NCBI RefSeq assembly: GCF_000159995.1
Contig: NZ_GG700642.1
Coordinates: 383,041 to 438,031 of the forward strand
DNA: 54,991 nucleotides
Origin: Alloprevotella tannerae ATCC 51259
GTDB lineage: Bacteria > Bacteroidota > Bacteroidia > Bacteroidales > Bacteroidaceae
Direction: 5' to 3'
Part shown: piece by piece, positions 8,654 through 16,923 of the stretch
Layout: every line of letters begins with the position of its first letter
Numbering within the stretch: position 1 is the stretch's first letter
Program-made: the position numbers and the translations under genes
The notes under the pieces: model-generated
Told to the model about the DNA's origin: nothing
The model's input: the letters and a program-made list of their open reading frames with translations, nothing else
Databases searched by the model: none

Positions 8654-10924
8654 ATGCTAAAAGATGTGACATTTCCAGCACACCGCCATTTCAAATCGCG
8701 GACAGAGTGGGAACCGATAGGCTTCTTCTCTGATTGTTTGTGTAATGCCACGCAGTTCGATTTGATGTTGGGCTTTTTTTCCTCTTCCGCAATCAATGTT
8801 TTGGCTGACGGTTTCGCTTCTTTCCTCTACAATGGCGGTCGTATGAATCTGATAGTAAACGACATTCTTGCCGAACAGGATAAAAATGCCATTGCCAACG
8901 GAGAACTTGATACACCTATTCCATTTTTTGATATTACAGACATTGAGAAACTGAAAAACACGCTGTCGGAGCGTGATGCTCACTTCTTCGATTGCCTTGC
9001 GTGGCTTATTCGTAACAATCGGCTTGACATTAGAATCGTTGCACCCAAAGACGGCATTGGCATTTCACACACTAAAACAGGCGTTTTCAGCGATGGTGTG
9101 AATAAGGTTGGCTTTGATGGTTCTTGCAACTTTTCACGGTCGGCATTGATTGACAACATCGAAAGCCTTACGGCTTTCTGCGATTGGGACGGCAACCCTG
9201 CATCCGCTACAATAAATAAAATCAACGGAGAGTTTGAACTTGTGTTCACAGGTAAAGATGAGAATGTTGTTTTTGTTTCGACCGACAGAGTGAAAATCCA
9301 TATTGCCGAATCGTTCAAAAACAAGGAACTGAAAGATTTGCTGGAAGAGGAATACAAGTTTATTCAACAAGATATTGTTGATAAATCATTGCCAAAATCT
9401 GTAATCAAGGCATTGGATAAAGCCAAGAAAAAGGTTGAAATCGAGATAGAGAAAATCAAGAAGCAAGGCGAAGCTGTTGAGCCAATTGATTTTGGCAGGC
9501 CTCGTTTCCCTTACGAATCTGGTCCGCGTGAATATCAGAAACAAGCATTTGAGAATTGGAAGAACAACAAGCAGAAAGGCTTGTTCGCTATGGCAACAGG
9601 TACGGGAAAAACCATTACCTCTCTAAATTGTCTGCTTGAGATATACAACAAGTCAGGCTACTACAAAGCCATTATCCTTGTTTCAACCATTACACTTGTC
9701 GAACAATGGGAAATTGAATGTAAGAAGTTCAATTTTAGCACTATTATAAAGGTTTGCTCGAAGTATAACAATTGGAAATCGGCAGTGGCCAATCTTCGCT
9801 TGCTCGAAATAACAAAGGCCAACAACGACTTGTCCTACATTATCATATCAACTTACGCTTCGTTTGTCCGCTCCAATGTTTTTATGGAATTGAATCAATT
9901 TCCAAAAAACAAACTTTTGCTTATCGCAGATGAAGCACACAATATGGGGGGCGGATTGATGGCGCAACGTTTGGCAGACATAAAATATTTGCGTCGCATC
10001 GGGCTATCTGCCACACCCGAAAGGCAGTTTGACGAGACGGGCAACCGCAAACTGAAGGACTTTTTTGGCTGTGCTGACAGTTATACATTCGAGTATTCAA
10101 TGGCTGAAGCCATTCAGAATGGTGCTTTGTGCCGTTACTATTACTATCCGCACATTGTTCGTTTGACTGAAAACGAAATGGCAGAATATGTTGAACTATC
10201 AAAGAAGATCGTCAAGATAATGGGCTTTCATGATGAGGAAAGCCAGGAACGTTTGAAAATGCTTTTGCTGAAACGCAAACGCATCATTCACAAAGCAGCA
10301 AACAAGTTGTCCGCTTTCAAACAGATTGTTCAGCAGCGAATGGAAGAAAGAGGCAGTTTGAAATACACTTTGGTCTATGTTCCCGAAGGTAACAAGCCCG
10401 ATAATTTCGAGGCGGATATTTTCGACCAGTTTGACACCATCGCATCTGACCCCGACACCGAACATCTGATTGACGATTTCACTCGCATTGTCCGTGATAT
10501 GGATTCCCATATCATTGTCCGTCAGTTCGCCTCCGAATCAACCGACCGCGATGCTATGCTTAAAGGCTTTGCCAATGGTAGCATAGATGTACTTACCTCA
10601 ATGAAGTGTTTAGACGAAGGGGTTGATGTGCCACGAAGCGAATTGGCTATTTTCTGTGCAAGCACAGGAAACCCACGCCAATTCATTCAACGCCGTGGAC
10701 GTGTCTTGCGAATGCACAAAGACAAACGCTTTGCAATCATTCACGACCTCATTGTCATTCCCGACAATGTGTTTGATGAAGAATGCTATACATTGGAAAA
10801 AAGTCTTGTCGAAAGCGAGTTGAAGCGTGTAAGAGATTTTGCCTTGTTGTCTGAAAATCTGAACGATACGATTCGCGAGTTGGACGATGTGCTGAACAAA
10901 TATGTAATATCAATCTTCAAATAA
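8654..10924 (+). CDS. PLD-domain plus DEAD/DEAH helicase, probable restriction effector
   Basis: A 756-residue fusion. The N-terminal 200 residues form a phospholipase-D-like nuclease region with HTKTGVF near residue 139 and a downstream GSCNFSRSA. The rest is a superfamily 2 helicase: Walker A MATGTGKT near 313, DEAH box ADEAHNMG near 426, SATPER near 452 and motif VI QRRGRVLR near 678. Helicases of this type occur with phosphorothioation loci as presumed restriction enzymes. A single HxK unit suggests that the nuclease acts as a dimer. It starts two bases after the DndB-like stop. Its codons are visibly richer in G and C than those of the preceding genes, hinting that the operon joins modules of different origin. 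Confidence 0.8.
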   Translation: MLKDVTFPAHRHFKSRTEWEPIGFFSDCLCNATQFDLMLGFFSSSAINVLADGFASFLYNGGRMNLIVNDILAEQDKNAIANGELDTPIPFFDITDIEKLKNTLSERDAHFFDCLAWLIRNNRLDIRIVAPKDGIGISHTKTGVFSDGVNKVGFDGSCNFSRSALIDNIESLTAFCDWDGNPASATINKINGEFELVFTGKDENVVFVSTDRVKIHIAESFKNKELKDLLEEEYKFIQQDIVDKSLPKSVIKALDKAKKKVEIEIEKIKKQGEAVEPIDFGRPRFPYESGPREYQKQAFENWKNNKQKGLFAMATGTGKTITSLNCLLEIYNKSGYYKAIILVSTITLVEQWEIECKKFNFSTIIKVCSKYNNWKSAVANLRLLEITKANNDLSYIIISTYASFVRSNVFMELNQFPKNKLLLIADEAHNMGGGLMAQRLADIKYLRRIGLSATPERQFDETGNRKLKDFFGCADSYTFEYSMAEAIQNGALCRYYYYPHIVRLTENEMAEYVELSKKIVKIMGFHDEESQERLKMLLLKRKRIIHKAANKLSAFKQIVQQRMEERGSLKYTLVYVPEGNKPDNFEADIFDQFDTIASDPDTEHLIDDFTRIVRDMDSHIIVRQFASESTDRDAMLKGFANGSIDVLTSMKCLDEGVDVPRSELAIFCASTGNPRQFIQRRGRVLRMHKDKRFAIIHDLIVIPDNVFDEECYTLEKSLVESELKRVRDFALLSENLNDTIRELDDVLNKYVISIFK

Positions 10925-10930
10925 TAAATT

Positions 10931-11164
10931 ATGGCTAAATATCTGACAAATAGCGACAGAGTGCTACAATCCGTACTGCAAGATGAAAAACTTGCAGAGG
11001 CATGTCCGTTTAATCCCTCTGATTATGAAACGGTTGGTGATGCACTTCAATCTGATAATTATTTGGTTTGCACTATTGCCAAAATCATCGAGGGCAAAAG
11101 TGAAGACAAAACCGATAAGCAACTTTATAATGAAATCAATAACTACTTAAACGGAAAGATATGA
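10931..11164 (+). CDS. Small protein of unknown function (77 aa)
   Basis: Not recognised. The 77-residue product is acidic to neutral, probably mostly helical, and has no signal peptide, membrane segment or cysteine pair. It lies six bases after the helicase and overlaps the SMC-like ATPase gene by four bases (ATGA), so it is clearly part of the operon and translationally coupled to the ATPase. A partner or regulator of the ATPase or helicase is plausible. It does not resemble DndE as I know it. Confidence 0.7.
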   Translation: MAKYLTNSDRVLQSVLQDEKLAEACPFNPSDYETVGDALQSDNYLVCTIAKIIEGKSEDKTDKQLYNEINNYLNGKI

Positions 11165-13314
11165 TACTCAAAAGTATGAACATCAAAAATTTCCGTAGTT
11201 ATTACGGAGATAACACATTTGAGTTTTCCCAAGGCCTCACGCTGATTATCGGAGACAACGGAGATGGGAAGACAACCTTTTTCGAGGCATTGGAATGGTT
11301 GTTCGACACTGCTACTGAAAACAAGAGTGCCACAAACATCTCTGAAAAGAGAAAATCAGAAATGGAATTTGGCGATATTGATGAGGTTGTTGTTTCCTTG
11401 GTATTCGACCACGATGGTATTATTGAGATTGAAAAGAGCTTTAGTTTTGAGAAACAAGACAAAAATTCTGCCCGCACATTCGATTACAAATTTATCGGAT
11501 ATGAAGATAGAGGCTCTGAACGTTTGTCAAGAAATGGCAAGCAATTATTGGAGGCGTGTTTCGATACTGCCATTCGCAAATACTGTTTGTTCAAAGGTGA
11601 AAGTCAATTGGATGTTTTCGACAACAATACAGCGTTGAAGACATTGGTTGACACTTTTTCCAATATTCGCCAATTTGAAGATTATTTTGACCTTACAGAA
11701 AAATTTGAAAGAGATTCCGATGCGGTTGTAACAAAGGCTTTGAAACAAGACAAAGCCCAAACAAAAAAAGTTCAGCAGTTGGAATCTGACAGAATAAGAA
11801 ACTTGAATGATATTCAAAACGTGAGAGATGATATTCACACACAAGAACAAATCATATCTGATTTCACATCAAGTTTGGAAAAATTAGAAGAAAACCAAGA
11901 GGCTTGCGAGGCATATCAGGATATAAAAAAGAGAATTGAAGCCAAGCAAAAAGACGTAGCGACATACAAGGCTCGTACTTTGATTGACTACAATGCACAA
12001 TTGTTAGATGATTATTGGATTTTGAGAGTTTTTCCAAGTGTCTTGAAAGAATTTCAGAAAAAGGCATCGGCTATCAGTAGGGAGAAAAGAAAACTTGACA
12101 GAGCAGAAACAGAACGCCGTGCCATAGAGAAAGGAAAGCAAGAAATGGCCAACACTCTTGCTAATGGTGCAACAAAACTTCCGTGGTATGTTCCCAATAA
12201 AGAAACTATGCAAGAAATGATTGACGATGAAATTTGCAAGGTTTGTGGTCGTCCCGCACATAAAGGAACGCCTGAATATGAATTTATGGTCAATAAGTTG
12301 AATGAATTTCTTGCCAATTCGCAAGCGAAAAGCAAAAGCGAGGAGGAAGAAAAGCCATATTTTCCGAATCACTATGTTGAGGAAATAGACAAAATATCTA
12401 ATCGTTTGGGCGGTTGGAACGAAAAGGAAATTGCTGAAATTGCCACAACGGTTTATGATAGATTGGAACTGATACAAGCGCATAAGCAACGTTTAGAACA
12501 AGCGATTAAGGATTTGCAAGAGGCAGAAGACGAAAAAGCAAGATTGCTAATTCAAACGCAAGGCATTTCAGAGTCTCTCCTTGAAAAAGGCTTCAAAGAT
12601 TTCAAAGGAATGTCCGAAAGAAAGAACAGGGCAGAAATCCGTTTGGCAGACTTAAACCGACAACTTGCCGACCTCGAAAAAGAGCGAGTGAGGATTTCTG
12701 ATGCTTTCAACGAAATCGAACCATCAAACAATGCGATAAAAAGAAGCCAGTTGATTCATCAAACGCTCAAACTTATTATGGAAGCCTTTGCCAAAGCAAA
12801 AGACAGAAATGTAAACGAATTTTTGACAATGCTTGAAAACGAAACCAATAAATATTTTGAGCAATTGAATGAAAATGATTTCCGTGGTCAGATACGAATT
12901 ATAAAAAGAGCCGATGGCTCTGCTCGCATTCAATTGTATAGTTCCAATGGCACAATTATTTCAAATCCTGGCGGTGCACAGCGAACAACAATGTATATGT
13001 CCGTTTTGTTTGCAATATCAAACATTACGACAAGGAAACGCGAACAAGATTACCCACTCATCTTTGATGCCCCGACATCATCATTCGGAGAGTTCAAAGA
13101 AGACGTATTTTATAACATCATCGACAAACTTGACAAGCAGTGTATAATCGTTACTAAGGACTTGTTGGAAATCGATTATGCTACAAAAACAAAGAAACTG
13201 AACCAAGAGAAACTCAACCAACTCACTTGTGCGGTTTATCAAATCAGCAAAGCAGAGGGTTTTGACAAGGAAGATTTGTCAACAATTCAAACAATAATTG
13301 AACACATCAAATAA
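11161..13314 (+). CDS. SMC/RecF-like ATPase, DndD-like
   Basis: A 717-residue ABC-type ATPase of the SMC/RecN/DndD kind. The N-terminus MNIKNFRSYYG and Walker A GDNGDGKTT (residues 31-39) are followed by a long coiled-coil region broken by a CKVCGRP hook-like element near 359. The C-terminal part holds a signature-like NPGGAQRTT and Walker B PLIFDAPTSS near 634. DndD, the ATPase of the double-strand phosphorothioation complex, has this layout, but so do other defence ATPases. Only one CxxC is present, as in zinc-hook halves that dimerise. Its position after the helicase suggests a DNA-sensing or nicking effector rather than the modification role of true DndD. The two roles cannot be told apart from the sequence. 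Confidence 0.8.
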   Translation: MILKSMNIKNFRSYYGDNTFEFSQGLTLIIGDNGDGKTTFFEALEWLFDTATENKSATNISEKRKSEMEFGDIDEVVVSLVFDHDGIIEIEKSFSFEKQDKNSARTFDYKFIGYEDRGSERLSRNGKQLLEACFDTAIRKYCLFKGESQLDVFDNNTALKTLVDTFSNIRQFEDYFDLTEKFERDSDAVVTKALKQDKAQTKKVQQLESDRIRNLNDIQNVRDDIHTQEQIISDFTSSLEKLEENQEACEAYQDIKKRIEAKQKDVATYKARTLIDYNAQLLDDYWILRVFPSVLKEFQKKASAISREKRKLDRAETERRAIEKGKQEMANTLANGATKLPWYVPNKETMQEMIDDEICKVCGRPAHKGTPEYEFMVNKLNEFLANSQAKSKSEEEEKPYFPNHYVEEIDKISNRLGGWNEKEIAEIATTVYDRLELIQAHKQRLEQAIKDLQEAEDEKARLLIQTQGISESLLEKGFKDFKGMSERKNRAEIRLADLNRQLADLEKERVRISDAFNEIEPSNNAIKRSQLIHQTLKLIMEAFAKAKDRNVNEFLTMLENETNKYFEQLNENDFRGQIRIIKRADGSARIQLYSSNGTIISNPGGAQRTTMYMSVLFAISNITTRKREQDYPLIFDAPTSSFGEFKEDVFYNIIDKLDKQCIIVTKDLLEIDYATKTKKLNQEKLNQLTCAVYQISKAEGFDKEDLSTIQTIIEHIK

Positions 13315-13321
13315 ATAGATT

Positions 13322-13894
13322 ATGGCAACAGAAAAATTATATGATAAGTGGGCGGCTCGCAATCCGCAATGGGAAACTAAATACGAGGATTTGATAAAGA
13401 CCTACTGCGATTATGGCAAGGGTGAAACATCATTGCGCGAGGCTCGTGGAAAATTATTCGGTGCTGGTTATGAACTGTACATTGTGGCGTTTTTCATAGG
13501 CTTGTATGCTAATCAACGCCGTCCATTGACAGAAGACACAACTAAAAGAAAAGAATTTGGTTGGGCTATCGAAAATTGGGGCAACATAGAAAAAAGATTG
13601 GGGCGTACGCCTTACCCAAAGATTAGAGATTATATGTTTGCCGCTCTTATTGCTCGTTCCGATATTGATTTCATCGCATTGGATAAAGGAGATTTATCAC
13701 TGCGTAAGGCGGTTGATATACTTATCCAAACAATGGAGGAATATGCCAATTGGGGGTTCCATTTTATGGAGGACAAACTTACCGACGACCCAAACTATTT
13801 CTTCCATGAAACTGCATTTTTGGAAGTTTTTTTGGCTTTTGATGCTACTTCAGAAGAGAGTATAGATAAAGAAGAACCAGAATCTTTGGATTAA
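13322..13894 (+). CDS. Hypothetical protein (190 aa), last gene of the defence operon
   Basis: Not recognised. The 190-residue product is soluble and predicted mainly helical, with a conserved-looking stretch KLFGAGYELYIVAFFIGLYA around residues 45-64, many aromatic residues (WAIENWGNIEKRLG), and an acidic tail. It begins seven bases after the SMC-like ATPase and shares that gene's composition, so it is very likely a partner of the ATPase. It is not an evident DndE, which is smaller and basic. It is followed by about 370 bases without a convincing gene and then the operon's hairpin. Confidence 0.75.
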   Translation: MATEKLYDKWAARNPQWETKYEDLIKTYCDYGKGETSLREARGKLFGAGYELYIVAFFIGLYANQRRPLTEDTTKRKEFGWAIENWGNIEKRLGRTPYPKIRDYMFAALIARSDIDFIALDKGDLSLRKAVDILIQTMEEYANWGFHFMEDKLTDDPNYFFHETAFLEVFLAFDATSEESIDKEEPESLD

Positions 13895-14487
13895 ATCAAT
13901 GGAGGTGTGTCAATGTTTTTGCACCACAACGCATATTTGACACCATCTTGGTTGGTTTATTATAGTTTCTTCTTTTTTACATCTTGCATATCTTGCATTT
14001 TTATATGTTTTTTGTCGGGTCGGTCGTTTTCGTTTCAGTGGCGTAAAAAGGTAGGGCTTAGGACAAACAAGGTTTTACGGCGAGAATACTACCTGCAATG
14101 AAATGGAAGTGTGGAGATTGTCGTCTAAACGGCTTGCCGCCCCGACCTTTTTTGTCCGTAGAAGCCTTGAATTACCTTTGCCACTGACAACGAACAACCG
14201 ATCCCGACATGATACACAGACATAAGTGGAGGATGTGCAGGGAGAGAAGCAGGGCGAAAACAAAAAATGCAGTCTTCGAGGACTGCATTTTATCATAAGA
14301 ATAGAATACACGGAAAACAAAAAACAGCCCCAATGGACGGCTTTATGAAAATAATTTGGAGAAGATTCTTTTTTCTCACGATATACCCTTATCTTTGCAA
14401 TAAACAAAGTGGTTCTTTGAATTGGCAAAACAAGGTAAAGTATAGAAGATTACTGGTTTCCTTATCGTTACCATCCCTTATTGATAA
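13895..14487. other. Gene-free junction between the defence operon and the broken integrase
   Basis: No convincing gene. Short open frames here lack recognisable features. Two -7-like boxes point right: TACCTTTG at about 14174, with TTTG 18 bases upstream, and TATCTTTG at about 14391. Neither is followed by an open gene on the plus strand. This suggests remnants of a mobile element whose own gene has been lost. The hairpin at 14264-14291 lies between them. Confidence 0.5.
14264..14291. terminator. Strong hairpin closing the defence operon
   Basis: AAAATGCAGTC and GACTGCATTTT form a perfect 11-bp stem around a six-base loop, with A- and T-rich outer parts, so it can act in both directions. 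It is the first clear terminator after the ten-gene operon. Confidence 0.75.
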
Positions 14488-15579
14488 TCAAACTAATCTA
14501 TTGGTTATTTGATATTTACGAATTTCTCTATGCTTTGCCATGTGCCAAGTAATGTGTTTGTGGATGCAGCATTTCTTCATGACGGTACGTAGTATCATTT
14601 TGCAGGAATTATAGGACGGAACGGGAAAGACATGTCCGTCGTCGCACAGGCCTTTGTACTTCTTCATGATTTGAAGGGGAATGTCAAGCAGGCGGACATT
14701 CGTTTCCACACTTGTTTTCTGCCGATGGGTGTGTATCCATACACTGCCGTCGAGCGGGTTGGACACGATATTTTCCTCCCGAAGGTTCTTCAGGTCTATG
14801 TAAGCCAATCCCGTGAAAGTACAGAAAAGGAACAGATCGCGGATGAATGTCCGCTTGAAGTTCATCTTCGGGGCGTTGATAAGCTGCCCGAGTTCTTCTT
14901 TGGTAAGGAATCCTTTTTCTGTTTCCCCTTTCGGCACACTGCAGTCAGGGAATGGATAATACATCAGCCAGCCGTTTTCTACCGCCCTGTGCAGCAGCAT
15001 ACGGACAGGACAGGAATATACCCAGACAGAGTTGCAATGCAGGTGTTTTTCTGCAAGCAGGTAAGTCTCAAAATCGGTGATGAATGTTGGTTGAATTTCT
15101 TTCAATGCGATGTCACTCACATGATAGCGTGATTGCAGGAAGTCCTTTAGGTGACTGTATACGGCATAGTATTTCGTCAATGTGCTCTTTGCTTTCATGC
15201 CGCAGTCGACTTTCTTTGCATAATCTTCCATGAAGTGGTCATAAATCTTTATGAGCGTCTGGCAGCGGTATTCCAAGCCAAGGAAAGCATTCCTGACTTT
15301 CTCGGCCTTGACAAAGCTGTCGCGCTCCATGATTTCCTGATAATGCCTCGTGATACCTGCACGGAGTTTGTCGAGCATCCGGTTGACTTCCCGTGCCGTT
15401 ACACTCTTACCAATCGCACGACCACCCTTGATGCCCCAGAGGTTCGGTTCGATGGATACCTTGCAGCTGAACTGTGCCTGCGTGCCGTCCATGGTGATGT
15501 GTCCCATGATAGGTGCCGTACCGTCTTTCTTTGCCTTGTCTTTCTTCAAATAGAAGATGACTGAAAATGTACTTCTCAT
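14488..15579 (-). pseudogene. Truncated CTnDOT-type tyrosine integrase
   Basis: The protein has the N-terminal SAM-like, core-binding and catalytic regions of Bacteroides conjugative-transposon integrases. It begins MRSTFSVIFYLKKDKAK, and FLFCTFTGLAYIDLKNL lies in the catalytic domain. The normal C-terminus runs from HITWHMARHT to a catalytic tyrosine about 40 residues later. Here it reads HITWHMAKHREIRKYQ and stops, so the box II arginine is replaced and the tyrosine is missing. It is therefore a dead integrase, broken near 14540. An ATG eight codons upstream (15603) is possible. It faces the defence operon and probably marks the mobile element that brought or once bordered it. Mobility would now need another recombinase. 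Confidence 0.8.
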
Positions 15580-15603
15580 TGCTTTTGTTCCTTTCGTTTG
15601 CAA

Positions 15604-15977
15604 AATTATTTACTGTGGAGCAGTTGTCCACTAAGCAAATCGAGGGGAACGCGGAATAAGAAACCGAAGGATGGGAATTTTCAGCCTAACAGCCTATTTC
15701 AGAGCGAATTTCCTTGATTTTCCACCTTCTATCATCCCCCTTGCAGGGGTTACGAATAGGAGACGGAACGCTGTCACTGTTTGGCATAAAGACCGTACAC
15801 GGTTGGCATTACGCTGCTACCAAAAGCCCTTTTAAGTCTTTGATTGATAACGTTATCGCTACATTTTTACGTTTTTCGGATTTTATATGTACTTTTATAT
15901 AAGAAAACATTAGTTACATATAAACCCTTGACTTAAACGCGATTCTATCCCAAGCGGCAAAACCCTTTCGCTCAACA
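15604..15977. other. Gene-free stretch upstream of the integrase
   Basis: No convincing gene. This is where the integrase promoter, and possibly an attachment site, would lie. The composition becomes AT-rich around 15850-15930. I found no clear direct repeat pairing it with the island's left side. Confidence 0.4.
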
Positions 15978-16090
15978 CAAGCCCTTAGGCTTGGCCTTTT
16001 GGCAGGGCAGGCGTTGGAGCAAAGCGACAACCCTGCCAAAACATACCCGCAAACGGCAACTCCTTAGGGTTGGTCTTTCAACTACTCCGC
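15978..16090. repeat. Palindromic intergenic repeat, copy A
   Basis: Unit of about 113 bases: a short CCCTTAGGCTTGG motif followed by TCTTTT-like bases, a hairpin GGCAGGG...CCCTGCC, a variable spacer, then CCTTAGGGTTGGTCTTTC. The beginning and end motifs are diverged direct copies of each other. Copy B follows at a 170-base offset, and related copies lie near 38.4 and 38.7 kb. Confidence 0.8.
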
Positions 16091-16147
16091 ATATAGCCGG
16101 CAGATTATACTGAAAGATCAAAACCAGCACAGCTCATACCCACAACG

Positions 16148-16259
16148 CAAGCCCTTAGGCTTGGTCTTTTGGCAGGGCAGGCGTTGGAGCAAAGCGACAT
16201 CCCTGCCAAAATATGCCGCAAGAGGCAACCCCTAAGGGTTGGTCTTTCAACTACTCCGC
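16148..16259. repeat. Palindromic intergenic repeat, copy B
   Basis: Nearly the same as copy A, including the GGCAGGGCAGGCGTTGGAGC hairpin arm and the closing GGGTTGGTCTTTCAACTACT. The closing motif CCCCTAAGGG is itself palindromic. It lies in the same orientation as copy A. Confidence 0.8.
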
Positions 16260-16923
16260 GTATATGAATGGGTCTGTTTTGAGAGAGCGAACCTTAGGGC
16301 CTGGCATTATTCCTGCAATCCGGGGCAGCGTTGACGCGAGGCTTACAACATTTATCCTTACTCCCCATTATATCTGTTGCACAGCTTATAGGATAGATAT
16401 GAAAAATGTTTACAGTGAAAAAAGTGAGATAGGCGGGACATGCCGGCTAAGCACGAAAATTAAAGCCCAATAACACATTGAAAATCAACTCTACTAAGAG
16501 CGCAAAAACTTTCTTAGGTGAAAATGAAAATTGTCTTAGGAGAGAATTAAAACACACTTATAGGACAATTTTTCTTTTCTTATAAGACAATTTTCATTTG
16601 CTCCTAAGCTAATTTTGAGGGGGTACTGATAAGAGAAAAAAGTTGACGGGATGGGCACAATTACTGAATAAGTTTGCAGGTAAAGCCTATGGAGAAAACG
16701 AACGAAAAGCCACAGAATGTGCTTAGATGTTGGGGCTGACTTATGTTTTATCTATGGGCATTAACCAAGACATACTTTCAAGTGGTGCGATATTTGGTTT
16801 CCTTGCATCTTCATTTATGCTGAAGGCAAGTTTGCCAGGCATTCTGCACGATAAATGAGCAACAATAGCACACTTACACTGCAGATTATACAATAAACAA
16901 GCTATCCAGCAGTTGTATAGTTT
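16260..16923. other. Long spacer upstream of the esterase-like gene
   Basis: No supported gene. An 86-codon open frame at 16213-16473 overlaps repeat B and has no recognisable product. The spacer contains the 22-bp array at 16513-16622. Confidence 0.5.
16513..16622. repeat. Degenerate 22-bp tandem array (five units)
   Basis: Units start at 16513, 16535, 16557, 16579 and 16601, an exact 22-base period. Each begins CTTA or a variant and most carry a core like TAGGACAATTTT. Units 1 and 4 are also partial inverted copies of each other (AATGAAAATTGTCTTA), so the array can fold. A related array lies at about 45269. Confidence 0.65.

Noticed and set aside
507-13894. A complete DndABCDE system
   Set aside because: DndA and DndE are not recognisable, and DUF4007 followed by a large ATPase and a PAPS-reductase-type protein fits the Ssp order better.
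507-13894. A BREX or DISARM system
   Set aside because: No alkaline-phosphatase-like PglZ, no DNA methyltransferase and no DrmA/B-like proteins are seen; the sulfurtransferase is decisive.
13907-14101. A 64-codon hydrophobic open frame after the defence operon as a small membrane protein
   Set aside because: No coupling to the operon beyond proximity, a phenylalanine-rich composition from T-rich DNA, and no recognisable family. It could still be real, but support is too weak.
16213-16473. An 86-codon open frame as a gene
   Set aside because: It overlaps palindromic repeat B, has no recognisable domain and no promoter in the right place.
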